A DNA stretch of 64,000 bases from Ascarosepion bandense. Taxonomy: Eukaryota > Mollusca > Cephalopoda > Sepiida > Sepiidae. Below, in pieces: positions 43,011 through 53,269 of this stretch. Made by a program: the position numbers and the translations under genes. The DNA is taken from positions 1,162,501-1,226,500 of the forward strand of contig JBBBDQ010001293.1 of the NCBI GenBank assembly GCA_037127315.1, given 5' to 3'. The first letter of the stretch is position 1. Each line of letters begins with the position of its first letter. Under the pieces are notes generated by a model, which was given only the letters and a program-made list of their open reading frames with translations, searched no databases and was not told the origin of the DNA.

Positions 43011-43453
43011 CAGTACAATTTTATATTTATTAGCAAAAACTATTCTACGTGTCTTTTGCCGTCATCCAGTGTATTTGAATTTTTATGTAAAGACCTCAAT
43101 ACATGACAATAGAAAGATTGCGTGTGTGGTGATTAGCTTCGTGAAAACTTTCCAACGAATTTGTAACAATTAATCATTGAGTTTAAATATATCTAGCACT
43201 TGTCAAATAAATTTGAAATCCTACTTTCAGACAAAAAAAATATTATTTTACGTTTCATTATTTTAGGACAAAGACTTCAAAATTGTGAAATTGATATTTT
43301 CTTTTATTTTCTAATAAATATGGTAAAAATGACGGAAAATTATTTGAGAAGATTATTAGCTGTTTTTTCACAAGTATGCCCACTGAGCGTGATAGTAGGA
43401 AATATATATAAAAGCAAACGGATTCCTATATGTGAAGACACAATTTTATTCCC
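43011..43453. other. Unassigned stretch
   Basis: AT-rich; a frame at 43200-43457 has no recognised motif. Confidence 0.4.
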
Positions 43454-43486
43454 CTGAAGAGTATCAACTTTAAACTCGAAACACGT
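43454..43486 (+). ncRNA. Hammerhead-like core, Penelope-type terminus
   Basis: CTGAAGAG, a 14-nt segment with a possible GAGU/AACUC stem, then CGAAACACGTCC. Preceded by TTTTATTCCC. The second box is intact; the first has U to A. Confidence 0.45.
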
Positions 43487-44286
43487 CCAGCGTCACAAAT
43501 ACCATTATGGACACTAAATGTATCATACAAGAAGCGAGTAATATAAATAATAATAACAATAAATCTACACTTTAAACAAAACGTTCACGGCTACTCGCAC
43601 TATTTATTCTATACCAATTTTTCTCGTTGGAAGAACGCTATTTCAGTTTTTAATATATATATATGTATATATGTTTTTCTTTAATCCGAAGTGGAAGAGT
43701 AGGAAGGTAAATTCCAAGAACCTGATCCTAATCAATATTAAAAATTTTTAACATTAAAAAGTGATGCAGGCAGAGAGAGAAAATATGGATTTTTTTACTA
43801 AACCCCCTTTTTTCTTGGTTAACACATATATGTATATATATTTTTTTCTCTAATATTTTCTTCTCTAATATTTTTTCTCTAATAATTTTTAAACTGATAA
43901 CTTCCTGTAATTGGCATTTAACTCGCTTCTACCTAAAAGGTTTAATCAAAATTTTTTTTTAAATCTTATATTGAAAACCATTCCTTCTCGCCTAAATACA
44001 CCTCATCAAACAGCCCAAAATCTTAACTTTAAAAAGTAATTTAACTCATTTAGTTGTCTATCTTTAGAAAAAATGAATTCCTATTCCTCCCCTTCCTAAA
44101 TATACCATTTCAACACCCTGTAACCCCGCGACTACCAGCTCTGTCCTACCTAAAACCCTTCTACACTCTAACCCAGGGCCTTCGCCATTTTGAAAAACAA
44201 TGTCGCTGACGTGATGTAAAGTCTCTATTAGAGATCCTATGTCGAAATGTACATCCGATACCTTTGAATTTTGAAAATTTTCTCTA

Positions 44287-44288
<2 letters not shown>
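43487..44288. other. Unassigned AT-rich stretch
   Basis: Several short TA runs and TTTTTTCTCTAATATTTT repeats (43840-43890). No coding signal. Confidence 0.45.

Positions 44289-44343
<55 letters not shown>
44289..44343. repeat. (TA)n microsatellite
   Basis: Pure TA array touching the fold-back that follows. Confidence 0.96.
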
Positions 44344-44346
<3 letters not shown>

Positions 44347-44610
44347 TATCGAGGCAGCAAATCATTTTCTAAACATATACTCTTAAATATAAGAGAAAAT
44401 GAATGTCTATTATGTTTAATCATGAGTCGTTCTAAACGTCAGTTGAAAATGAAGACAAAAAATGTTGGAGAATTTTTGTCTTTATTTTCAACTGAAATTA
44501 AAGCCAAAATACGATGTTTAGAACGGCTCATGATTAAACATAATAGACATTCATTGTCTCTTATATTTAACAGTATATGTTTAGAAAATTATTTGCTGCC
44601 TCGATACACT
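44344..44610. mobile_element. Fold-back element, family FB1, compact form
   Basis: GTGTATCGAGGCAGCAAATC and the inverse GATTTGCTGCCTCGATACAC-like end bound a 267-bp inverted repeat. Both arms carry GAATGTCTATTATGTTTAAT and GAGCCGTTCTAAACG-type sequence. The hammerhead-like apex of the 28.6-kb copy is missing. The right arm is open for NVGEFLSLFSTEIKAKIRCL and ERLMIKHNRHSLSLIFN. TA flanks on both sides. Confidence 0.78.
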
Positions 44611-44628
44611 ATATATATATATATATAT

Positions 44629-44928
44629 TCTAAACATATACTGTTAAATATAAGAGACAAATAATGTCTATTATGTTTAATCATGAGCCGTTCTAAATGT
44701 CGTATTTTGGCTTCAATTTCAGGTGAAAATAAAGACAAAAATTCTCCAACATTTGGGATAGTTTTTTATTAATTTGGTTCCAAATTAATAAAAAATCATC
44801 CAATTGTTGGAGAATTTTTGTCTTTATTTTTACCTGAAATTAAAGCCAAAATATGACGTTTAGAACGGCTCATGATTAAACATAATAGACATTCATTGTC
44901 TATTTAATTTAACAGTATATGTTTAAAA

Positions 44929-44930
<2 letters not shown>
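44629..44930. mobile_element. Fold-back element, family FB1, second copy
   Basis: Inverted arms from TCTAAACATATACTGTTAAA to AACAGTATATGTTTAAA around a short apex (GGTTCCAAATTAAT, 44778). The arm sequence is nearly the same as 44344-44610 but includes TTGGGATAGTTTTTTATTAA. Separated from the first copy only by TA repeats. Confidence 0.75.
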
Positions 44931-44959
<29 letters not shown>

Positions 44960-45034
44960 TACTCTAGAAAAATTGTTAATATTCTACAAATTCATGAGTA
45001 ATACACATTTCGCAGCAAAAATTGCCGCTGTTCA

Positions 45035-45285
45035 AACCCAGGGTCTATACACACTTAGGTGATCATGTCTCAAACTATTTTCCATAGTAGATTGATATTA
45101 CTTTCTGCGGTAAGGCTATACAACCAAGGCTATAGCCCATAGCTGGAAGGAGAAGCGACGGATTAATACCTTTCCCAAACGTATTTACACGTAAATGTAT
45201 GCGGTGAATTTAACTGCATTTTGAACTCAGCTCTCCGATTTCTCGTTCCGAGCCGAAATTCACTGAACCACAATGTATATCCAAC
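45035..45285 (-). mobile_element. SINE-A copy with internal deletion
   Basis: From GGTGATCATGTCTCAAACTA to CACTGAACCACAATGTATAT in inverse. A segment around the GGGTTCTATAG motif is deleted. Confidence 0.8.
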
Positions 45286-45289
45286 CAGA

Positions 45290-45649
45290 GTTACGTCTCT
45301 AAAAATAGATTATATAAAATTTTCGTTACCATAAGCGGCAGATAAAACTAGTTACGTCTTTTTTTTTTTTTTATTCCGGCCTTAAGTGAGAGCACGTGGT
45401 AATCTGATGAACATATTTAAAAAAATTGAAAGCTACACGGCAAAATCAGTTAAGTAAAACGATTTTCTAGTGAAAACTCACATGTAAGTAAAACAATTTT
45501 AAATATTCTCTGTAAATCTACATGTATTATAAATACTACATATAAATATACACAAAAATCAGGTGCTTTTTCTAAATTTTATTATTGTTTCTCTCTCTTT
45601 ATCTCTCTTCCTCACTCCCTCACTCCCTCCCCCCTCTCTCTCTCTCTCT
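45290..45649. other. Unassigned stretch
   Basis: Ends in a CT-rich run (45588-45652); otherwise nothing. Confidence 0.45.
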
Positions 45650-45816
45650 CTCATTCAGTAATGAATTAGAGCACTCTAACTACTGGCGTATGATACATCA
45701 TACGCTAAGAGTATGCCTCCTTCTAATAGCTCAGTGGTAGAATCGCCGACTGACGCCAATACGGTCGGATTTCAATCCTGCGTAAAAGCCTAACCGTACT
45801 GATGAGCTGTGATACC

Positions 45817-45822
<6 letters not shown>
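45650..45822 (+). mobile_element. SINE-B copy, 5' truncated
   Basis: CATTCAGTAATGAATTAGAG start, TAATAGCTCAGTGGTAGAAT A-box region, CGGATTTCAATCCTGCG B-box region and TACTGATGAGCTGTGATACC end. A TA array follows at 45819-45868. Confidence 0.82.
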
Positions 45823-45867
<45 letters not shown>

Positions 45868-45872
<5 letters not shown>

Positions 45873-46700
45873 CAGTTTTCGTTGAATAATATAGAAAAGT
45901 TTTGTCTATTTTGTGTAGGATCCTTTCGTATAGGCTGATAAGCTTGATGGTGCAATCGTTAAAAGACGACAAGAAATCACAGTAATTGTTGATTTTTTTA
46001 TCAGATCTGAGCTTTCGGCTTACATAAGCCATTATCAAAGAATGAATATTAACATATAGTCAATATAGAAATTAAATCAAAGAGACAAGTCCATTATTTC
46101 TAACGTGGCGGATGGCCGCAGACGATGACAAAATGGTGGTGCTGTGGTTCTTGGTCACATGAGGGTATAGTGGCATGAGGGGATTGGTCTGCTACTACTA
46201 TGGGTAGAGGGGGTAAGCGTAGTAACTATGACCTCTCCCGCCGATTACAGGCATTGGAGTATGTTAGTAGAGATGTCGAAATTTATTTTATTTAAGCTAT
46301 GTTTAAGCTGTTTGATATAGATAGCTTCTAGGATTTTGAGTTTTCGTTTATTATTTTCTTGAGAAGTGTTCGTTGATAGCCGTGGTGTTTTAAATGTCAC
46401 CGTCTGCGGCCATCCGCCACGTTAGAAATAATGGACTTGTCTCTTTGATTTAATTCTCTTTGTTTAATTCCACTTTGTTAATAACTTAAATGTTCTATAT
46501 TCACTATATGTTAATATTCATTCTTGATAATGGCTTATGAAAGCCGAAAGCTCAGACCTGATAAAGAAATCAACAATTACTGTGATTTCTTGTTGTCTTT
46601 CAACAATAGCACCATCAAGCTTATCAGACGATACGAACGGATCCTACAGAAAATAAATACACAAAACTTGTCTATATTATTCAACCAAAAACGTATTAAT
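45868..46700. mobile_element. Large fold-back with hammerhead-like cores (family FB3)
   Basis: Arms 45868-46135 and 46405-46700 are inverted copies; a unique centre of about 270 bp separates them. Near the middle of each arm lies TTGATAATGGCTT, a short loop, then AAGCC and GAAAGC: minus 46011-46038 and plus 46523-46551. The right arm is open from there for ESRKLRPDKEINNYCDFLLS and TIKLIRRYERILQKIN; the left arm carries the same peptide on the minus strand. The centre-proximal arm part contains GCGGATGGCCGCAGACG. Confidence 0.72.
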
Positions 46701-46969
46701 GAAAAAATGCTGTCAAATTACCCACAATATATATATAGTCTCAAAAATAATTTGGGGGTGGGTTCCTCATATCAAAACAAGGACAAAAGTCTATATAACC
46801 GTATCTGCAAATCTTTCGCTTTCGCATTTATACGTTTAACGCAAGTTTGCAGTAGATAGCCCTGTTGCCATAGAAACTAGGTTACAATTTTCATTCATGT
46901 ACATTTGTGGCTGGTCCAACTTCAACGTTTAACATATGTGGAAGTAAATCATAAATATTTCTTTTAATA
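46701..46969. other. Unassigned stretch
   Basis: The plus frame from the fold-back continues to 46859 without a known motif. Confidence 0.4.
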
Positions 46970-47320
46970 ATGGCAAGATATTCCTATCGTGAGAAAGCAG
47001 ATATGCTTTTTACATACGGCTGCACGAATGGTAATGGACGCGAAGCTGCACGGCTACTTCAGATTGCATTTTCTCTGAAGACAGCCGATTCATCTAACCT
47101 TTCCTGTTGGTTATCGTCACATTGCTGAGACAAGATCCGTGGCATCACAACCTATCGATCGAGGAAGACCGAGATCCACTCGTAGGCTTGACCACGAAGA
47201 AAACATTCTACAGGTTGTCGGAGACGATCCAAATATCAACACACGTCAAGTGTCCCTTATATGTCGCACATCTCACAGTACCGCATAAAAGTACTTCCAG
47301 AGGAGCTCTTGTATCTCTAT
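46970..47320 (+). pseudogene. Mariner-type transposase N-terminal fragment
   Basis: ATG at 46970 opens MARYSYREKADMLFTYGCTN, then GREAARLLQ. After a frameshift near 47065: IHLTFPVGYRHIAETRSVAS, then DRGRPRSTRRLDHEENILQV and VGDDPNINTRQVSLICRTSH. This is the N-terminal helix-turn-helix pair of mariner-like transposases (GRPRxxRxxxxEEnVL ... NPxxSTRxxAxxxgxSxxTV). It fits the transposase type at 10.2 kb, whose N-terminus is lost. The catalytic part is absent. Confidence 0.75.
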
Positions 47321-47549
47321 CATTTGCAAGGTACGCGGAGTCTTAATATGTTCTATTATTTGACCCCTCTCGGGGGGATTATATGGACTCATACCTTTTG
47401 AACGGCATTTGGGCCTATGAAATGCAACAAATCTGATTGGAATTCGAAATACGGTTTCTCTTTCCGAACCACAATTGCATTACCCGCACATTCACCCAAC
47501 TATTTAAAAATACTACGATATTTTGTTCAAAATACCTATATTCCATACT
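47321..47549. other. Unassigned; possible SINE-A head remnant
   Basis: GATTGGAATTCGAAATACGG at 47436 resembles an inverted SINE-A B-box region; weak. Confidence 0.3.

Positions 47550-47592
<43 letters not shown>
47550..47592. repeat. (CTAT)n microsatellite
   Basis: About ten CTAT units followed by GTCTGTCTG. Confidence 0.95.
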
Positions 47593-48483
47593 GTAAGTCT
47601 GACTGTCTGTCTGGTCTGCATCAGTGTATTTTTCCTTCTTTTTGAACTATAGTGATAGAAAAATAAATGAAAATAAATAATAACAACGAGACCAACATTT
47701 TACCTTATATAGATGTATATCTAGAATCACTAACTCCTGAGGTCATATTTCAATCGAGCAGTCAGAAACTGTCTTGATCAGGATGAAAAGTATCATTGTT
47801 CAGCGTCCAAAACAGAAATAAAATCTGTTCCTGAGCAGGATATAAGTTAACAAATTTTGGGTCAATGCGAAGCTTAACGCCAGTTATATACATACTCTAG
47901 GTATGTATATAACGAGATGGAAATTCAACCTAATTCGGAATCGAGGAATTAATTTTATCAGTTCTCCTATGCTGCTGTCATCGTAACATATCGAGAGCCG
48001 GAATACGACACATGCTCGACCAACACTGACTCGCTTAGAGTCATACAATACCTACTTCCTCTTACCAATTACTCGCGACGTTAGACGTCCACACTGTCCC
48101 TCGTTGACACTAAAATAGAGATACTTCCTATTTTAAGTAAATATGAATACATACATATATATCTATATTCTCCAGAATGTATGAAAGTGGTGGATGGTAC
48201 ACATACACATACACTTCTGGGTATGATGATAAACTACGTTCGGCAGCAAGGCTTCTGATCGAGAAATTGGAGTTTTTGAAGTACGTGATACTTCTTCTTA
48301 ATTGGTGTTACCCCCATGTACACTCTGATCTGAGTGGGTGGCCCTTTTAGTATCCCAGTTATTACTAAGTAGTGAGCGTCTAAACAAAAATCAAAACACT
48401 ACGAATTAATTATATTTTCCTATTAAAAATACCAACAATATACATTTTATAGAAAAATGACCAACAATATATTTTATATTAAA
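47593..48483. other. Unassigned stretch with a short palindrome
   Basis: TATATACATAC ... GTATGTATATA (47885-47911) is a small perfect inverted repeat. Nothing else recognised. Confidence 0.45.
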
Positions 48484-48512
48484 ACTAGCAGTATAGCTCG
48501 GCGTTGCTCGGA
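48484..48512 (-). mobile_element. Helentron-like 3' terminus
   Basis: Minus strand CTCCGAGCAACGCCGAGC, then TATACTGCTAGT, the same terminal structure as 12982-13018. The element body is missing because a J LINE starts immediately beside it. Confidence 0.55.
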
Positions 48513-48514
48513 GT

Positions 48515-49346
48515 TTTTTTTAGCGATTATGTTGAAATGTTAAGGTCAAGATACTCCCGCACCAGTGAGAAACCTCTCGTGGCGAACAGGCATAATCTAG
48601 CTGCTGACCTTGTACGGGACCTACACTCTGTGGTGAACTGGGGCAAGAAGTGGCTTGTCAACTTCAATTCGTCTAAGACCAAGCTGTTGTCTGCCAACCA
48701 TTACAGACAAACTCTCCTGCCTCCCATAAGCATGGACCAAGCGATTCTCCCGGAGAGCAATGCACTACGCCTCCTCGGCCTTACCCTGTCCTCAGACCTC
48801 AAATGGAAACCACTATATTGATTCCATAGCTAAATCTACTGCTAAGAAGGTTGGGTCACTATGTCGATCCAGGATGTTCTTTCCGCCTGAATCCATCCTG
48901 CATATATACAAGTCAACCATCCGTCCGTGCATTGAGTACTGCTGCCATCTATGGTCAGGTGCCCCTGCCGTTCTCCTCAGTGTTCTTGACAGGCTCCAAA
49001 GGAGAGTCTGTAATGTGATAGGTACTGATCTGGCGACTCGACTGCAGCCACTTTCCCATCGTCGAAATGTGGCCTCCCTTTGTCTGTTCTATAAATACTT
49101 TCATGGCTTCTTAAGTCACTGGTGCCTCCTCAACAGGTGTTTACTCGTGCAACCAGACTGGCAACTGGGTCCCACCCATTCATAGTCAGGTTAGCCAAAT
49201 GCAGACGACAGTTCTACTCCTGCAGCTTCTTCTCTCGCACTTCCCGCCTGTGAAACTCGCTCCCATATTCTTGCTTTCCTGACGGCTACAACCTCCAGAA
49301 ATTTAAATGCAAAGTCAATACTCATCTACTAAGCACTGGACTCTAG
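48515..49346 (+). pseudogene. J LINE RT thumb and C-terminus, frameshifted
   Basis: 48570-48800: NRHNLAADLVRDLHSVVNWG, KKWLVNFNSSKTKLLS, NALRLLGLTLSSDLKWK (the thumb-side blocks after the active site). Frameshift at about 48812, then IDSIAKSTAKKVGSLCRSRM, TIRPCIEYCCHLWSGAPAVL, HRRNVASLCLFYKYFHGF. A deletion of about 17 bp at 49108 shifts the frame again, then SLVPPQQVFTRATRLATGSH, FYSCSFFSRTSRL, stop, NSLPYSCFPDGYNLQKF, and the natural stop TAG at 49344. Confidence 0.88.
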
Positions 49347-49545
49347 CTCTCTCCTCACCCCTGTATAACCTTCCCTTTCTCTCCACCTATGTACCTGTCA
49401 TCGCACCTGCTTTCTCATCTTTCTATTGCTCCTTTCTAACTAGTTTGTACTCCTCACTCTTTTCTAATTAATCTTTTTACAGTTATGTAGCCCCCTGCAC
49501 ATCAGTGGCATTTCCGCCTTGCTCGGGGTGAAATGATAAAAAAAA
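48515..49545 (+). mobile_element. J LINE copy 8 (RT thumb to 3' end)
   Basis: Begins in the ORF shortly after the expected catalytic YxDD and runs to CCTTGCTCGGGGTGAAATGA and an A-run at 49537-49545. CACATCAGTGGC tail subtype. Confidence 0.88.
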
Positions 49546-49980
49546 CAAAAAAACAGAGCTTATTCAAAAAGCTCCTGTATAGCGTTGCCTTAACGCGTAA
49601 GTATAAAAAAAATGTGAAGTAAGTATTGTTTTTTTTCTTGTATTTCAAAAACGGCGAGATTCATGTTTGTTCAAATTTGCCAATAAACTGGAATGATATA
49701 TGTACAATTGGAAGAATGGGGGCGGGCATTACGGGAGCTTTAATTTGATGCAATGACGTTGTGACGCAGAAAAAGTCGATACGTTGTCCCTGCAACGTCA
49801 GAGAACATTGTAGAAAACGTGAAATTCTTATGGCATATGATAAGGGAGAAGTTACAAAAAAGACCTGTTCTTTGTCGGAATGCACTAAGCGTTTCGGAGA
49901 AATAAACGATAGCAAAAATTAATATTTTCCATTAATTTTAACCGCACCCTTTGTGTCAATTGATATTTTTCTTCGCAAAT
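49546..49980. other. Unassigned stretch
   Basis: Nothing recognised. Confidence 0.4.
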
Positions 49981-49984
49981 CAAG

Positions 49985-50345
49985 GCATCAGACCTTGATC
50001 TACTAGTGACTCGATTTTTGTTGATTTTGAGTTAATCGTCTTGGAGAAATGCATATAAGTGCGCAAAAGATCCGAAATTATGTTTGTCGTTGGTTTTTGA
50101 CGAACCCTGTATATTAATTCAAAACATTATGTGTACCTCAAAGTTTCAGATCTTAATCTACAAGTTAACCAATTTTGATTGAATTCACATAAGGTGTCTT
50201 AGAGGAGCAGAATTCTTAAATTCTAAGCGTTTCGGTGATTTCTGTCGTACCCGGTAAATCGATTCGAAATTTTTTTGCGTACATCAAAGGTACATGTCAT
50301 GATCGACAAGTGACCCAATTTTGGTTGAAATCTGACCAAGGGTTT
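49985..50345 (+). repeat. Three diverged tandem units of about 145-150 bp
   Basis: CAGACCTTGATCTACTAGTG (49990), CAGATCTTAATCTACAAGTT (50140) and TGTCATGATCGACAAGTGAC (50286) begin equivalent segments, each followed by TTTTGxTTGAxxT. Old satellite-like repeat. Confidence 0.5.
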
Positions 50346-50352
50346 CTGAGGG

Positions 50353-50385
50353 TCCCGCCTTGTTTAGGGGTGAAATGATTTAAAA
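50353..50385 (+). mobile_element. J LINE tail remnant
   Basis: CCCGCCTTGTTTAGGGGTGA, then AATGATTTAAAAAAG: only the last 30 bp of a J LINE. Confidence 0.6.
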
Positions 50386-50510
50386 AAGTCATTTTTAATC
50401 GTTGACCTAAGAAAGTGGTCAAAATCAGCTAACAGTTCAGATATTTCTGAATTACTTTAGCGCCATGCTTGTCATCCATATAAATTTCTTGATGTGCTGA
50501 TGCGATTTAA

Positions 50511-50732
50511 CCCTCTAGGGCCATTCGTATCATATTTGATACAGTATGAAAACAAGCCTTGAAAGAAATATTTTCCTGAAAAATTTTTTAAGAGAAATAT
50601 TTTATAAATTTCAAATGAAAGCAGTACTGACTGCTCAGTCAATGAATACCAAATGTTTCCTTATGGGGAAATACCAAATGTTTCCTTATAGGGAAATACT
50701 GTATCAAATATGATACGAATGGCCCTAGAGGG
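50511..50732 (-). mobile_element. piggyBac-type MITE, copy 2
   Basis: 222 bp between TTAA 50507-50510 and TTAA 50733-50736, inverse to copy 1 and differing at about three positions (G/A at the ninth base of the end, G/T in ATATTTGATA, T/C in the duplicated unit). It shares the internal tandem duplication, which therefore predates both insertions. No coding capacity; a piggyBac transposase must have acted in trans. Confidence 0.9.
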
Positions 50733-50869
50733 TTAAGAACTTGACTCAAGATGTTCAGTTAATATATTGGTTTTGTAACAATTTCCGCATCCTATTCTAT
50801 GTTCATTTTACTTATCTCTTATGCCAAATTTGTTTTAATTGACTGATACTACAAGTAAGGCACTAAAGC

Positions 50870-51120
50870 TACTAAGACCCAAGATGTCAGTTAGTGTTTG
50901 AGAATATGAAAAAAATAAGTACTATTAAGGAGAGAGAGAGACCAATAAAAGAAAAATAATTAAGAAAATATAAGATAACAATTGACGGTGCATTTAACTT
51001 TTGAACATCAAAGTTGACTGGGAAGCAAGAAACCTGAATAGAGTACCACAAGCGAGAAGTTCGACAGAAGAATTTATGGTTACATCTAGCCATTTCAACT
51101 GTAAATGATGAAACCTAGTC
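50870..51120 (-). pseudogene. J LINE C-terminal fragment, diverged
   Basis: Minus strand 51093-51000: MARCNHKFFCRTSRLWYSIQ, then VSCFPVNFDVQKLN, equivalent to KCNRxFY.. SRTSRLWNSLPxxCFPxxYxLQ. A truncated, deleted copy; similar in state to 63125-63375. Confidence 0.65.
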
Positions 51121-51123
51121 TTT

Positions 51124-51212
51124 AATCTAGTCAGTTAGTTAAGTGGCATAAGTAATACACCCTTTGGGCGATCATATCTCCAAAGAGACATGACTGCCTG
51201 GGCAGAAGTTTA
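51124..51212 (-). mobile_element. SINE-A tail fragment
   Basis: CAGTTAGTTAAGTGGCATAA, GGGCGATCATATCTC and GCCTGGGCAGAAG match the last 90 bp of SINE-A in inverse. Confidence 0.8.
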
Positions 51213-51224
51213 TCTCTAACTTTT

Positions 51225-51720
51225 TTTCCTAGCACAGTCTGCATATTTTTACACCGTTGTAAGGCTTGGTTGTTTTACTATATTCCACACGTGGTTAGCC
51301 AATTTTTTACAGTTTTTTAAGTTTTCTATTTTGAATGTAGACTTGTGATTGAACCACCTGGTCTTAAAGGTGTCCTTGGTTGATCCCAAATTATTTTTGT
51401 CATTTAAGTTATGAACTTTTACCTTGTAAATGACTTCTTTTGCAAAGTCCTTGAAGTGGACATTTATTTGTGTCCCTGCAGTTGCATTTTTTATTCGTTG
51501 TTATGCTTTGTTATCTAAATATCTGGCGTTTTGCTTTTATTTATGAAAATATCTAAATTACTAGTGTAACTATAACTTAGCTTGATTGTGTTTCTGTTGA
51601 AAATTTTGTTTAACTCTGAGCCTTTCGCAAAGTGTCTATCTATCAGTTTAAAAAAAATATTTGTCCTATTTACCAGGAAGAAAAGTTAGAGGTTATGCTA
51701 TTCCCAAACAAAAATGAACT
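51225..51720 (-). pseudogene. Penelope-like element linker and GIY-YIG relic (type 4)
   Basis: Minus strand: FFKLIDRHFAKGSELNKIFN and RNTIKLSYSYTSN (51650-51545), the linker between RT and nuclease in PLE-type proteins (LIDxHFPxxxxxxKIFNxNTxKxSYS). Then, frameshifted, KEVIYKVKVHNLNDKNNLGS, TKDTFKTRWFNHKSTFK and KKLANHVWNI (51440-51280). This is a GIY-YIG nuclease (VIYKAxV ... YYGxTxxTFKxRWxNHKxSF) in which the YIG part has decayed to NLG. The nuclease subtype differs clearly from the three at 30-35 kb. Confidence 0.72.
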
Positions 51721-52073
51721 ATTGAGTAAAGAACAGAAATTATGACTAAGTGTAACCAAACTAAAAAATATCGATTAGGTTCATACAACCATGGACGAAA
51801 AAATGTTATAATTTCTTGTAATTCTAAAAAATGCGTGTTCAAAAATTCTCTTAAAAAAACGGTAAACGGTAAAATCAGTTATTGCAAATCGTCCAAAGAC
51901 ACCACTCATGGTAGAAACCTAGGTCGCGTAAGAACTCGTTTGCGAATGAAAAATATTTAAAAGTTCCACAATATAATTGTATTGAACACTTTTTAATACA
52001 AATGTGCTTAATCTTATTATGACCAAAAACTAAGTAATTAAATATATATGTGTGTGTGTGTGTGTGTGTGTAA
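51721..52073. other. Unassigned stretch
   Basis: A 72-codon lysine-rich plus frame (51742-51960) has no recognised family. A short (TG)n is at 52050-52072. Confidence 0.4.
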
Positions 52074-52457
52074 TGAATCATTTTGAACATTATTTTTACC
52101 GATACTCGTATTTAAGTAGATATTCTGTTTTTAATTAAACAGTATTTTTATATTTATATCTACCGGCCTGATTATTTACGATAAATTTTTATTACGGAAA
52201 CGTGTGCTATCCAGCAGGATTCGAACCGGCGACCACCTATTACATAGTGGAAGCATACCATTTGATCTGGCACCGTCTCGACCACTCGACCATGGATAGC
52301 CTCTTGATCAGACGAGGTTTTTATCATGCTTATATAACACAATTTTCGATTTACCTCAGGCCGGTAGATATAAATATAAAAATACTGTTTAATTAAAAAC
52401 AGAATATCTACTTAAATACGAGTATCGGTAAAAATAATGTTCAAAATAATTCATTAC
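52074..52457. mobile_element. Fold-back with class II tRNA-like core (SINE-E)
   Basis: Arms 52074-52172 and 52350-52457 are nearly exact inverses (AATGAATCATTTTGAACATT through ATCTACCGGCCTGA). In the centre, minus strand 52300-52205 reads GCTATCCATGGTCGAGTGGT, anticodon-like stem GTGCCA/TGGTAT, a long variable-arm region, GGTTCGAATCCTGC and closing TGGATAGCA. An 8-bp acceptor-like stem (GCTATCCA/TGGATAGC), good A and B boxes and a long variable arm resemble a Leu/Ser-type tRNA. Its position inside an inverted repeat and a half copy at 13.4 kb point to a mobile repeat. Confidence 0.65.
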
Positions 52458-52514
52458 AAATTGTCGGGTGCTTATAACCAAGTTTCGTTAAAATTCGTTA
52501 ATATATATATATAT

Positions 52515-52746
52515 GCGGATGAATGTTTACGCTCTCGCCGCAAGATGATTGAGCACTATGGAGAAATGGTAGACTTTAAAAACAATCGCTACTCACACAT
52601 TTACTCATCGTTCATTCAGTAATGAATTTGAACACTCTCGGTGCTTGGCGTGTGTTTATATTTTATATAATACGCTGAAGTCCGTGTTCTTCTGATGAGC
52701 GCGCGTAGCTCAGAGGTAGAAGCACCGACTGATGTTAATTCCGATG

Positions 52747-52752
<6 letters not shown>
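52515..52752 (+). mobile_element. SINE-B copy
   Basis: GCGGATGAATGTTTACGCTC start, AGCGCGCGTAGCTCAGAGGT tRNA-like part, then an early 3' end GATGTTAATTCCGATGATTA and a TA array (52748-52780). The B box and the following 40 bp are deleted. Confidence 0.8.
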
Positions 52753-52781
<29 letters not shown>

Positions 52782-52793
<12 letters not shown>

Positions 52794-53193
52794 AATCATT
52801 TCACCCCGAGCAAGGCAGAAACGCCACTGATGTGCAGGGGGTTACATAAATGTAAAAAGATTAATTAGAAAAGACTGAGGAGTACAACCTAGTTAGAAAG
52901 GAACAATAGAAAGCTGAGAAAGCAGGTGCAATGACAGATACATAGGCGGAGAGAAAGTGAAGGTTATACAGGGGAGGGGAGAGAGCTAGAGTCCAGTGGT
53001 TAATAGATGAGTATTAACTTTGCATTTAAATTTCTGGAGGTTGTAGCCGTCAGGAAAGCAAGAATACGGGAGTGAGTTCCACAGGCGGGAAGAGCGAGAG
53101 AGAAAGCTGCAGGAGTAGAATTGTCGTCTGCATTTGGCTAACCTGACTGTGAATGGGTGGGACCCAGTTGCCAGTCTGGTTGCACGGGTAATA
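52782..53193 (-). mobile_element. J LINE copy 11, 3' part
   Basis: Poly-T, then TCACCCCGAGCAAGGCAGAA and CACTGATGTGCAGGGGGTTA. Coding on the minus strand runs from about 53190 (RATRLATGSHPFTVR, AKCRRQFYSCSFLSRSSRLW) to the stop near 53000. Close relative of 61750-62388. Confidence 0.88.
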
Positions 53194-53269
53194 TGAATAA
53201 ATATAGTTTTACGGTGTGTTATATTTTATAGGATAAAGTGCCTGATATCAGAGATTGAGCGTATGTAAA

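Noticed and set aside
52205..52300. A functional Leu/Ser or selenocysteine tRNA gene
   Set aside because: Acceptor, A and B boxes look tRNA-like, but the anticodon loop is irregular, the element lies in an inverted repeat and a damaged relative exists at 13.4 kb.
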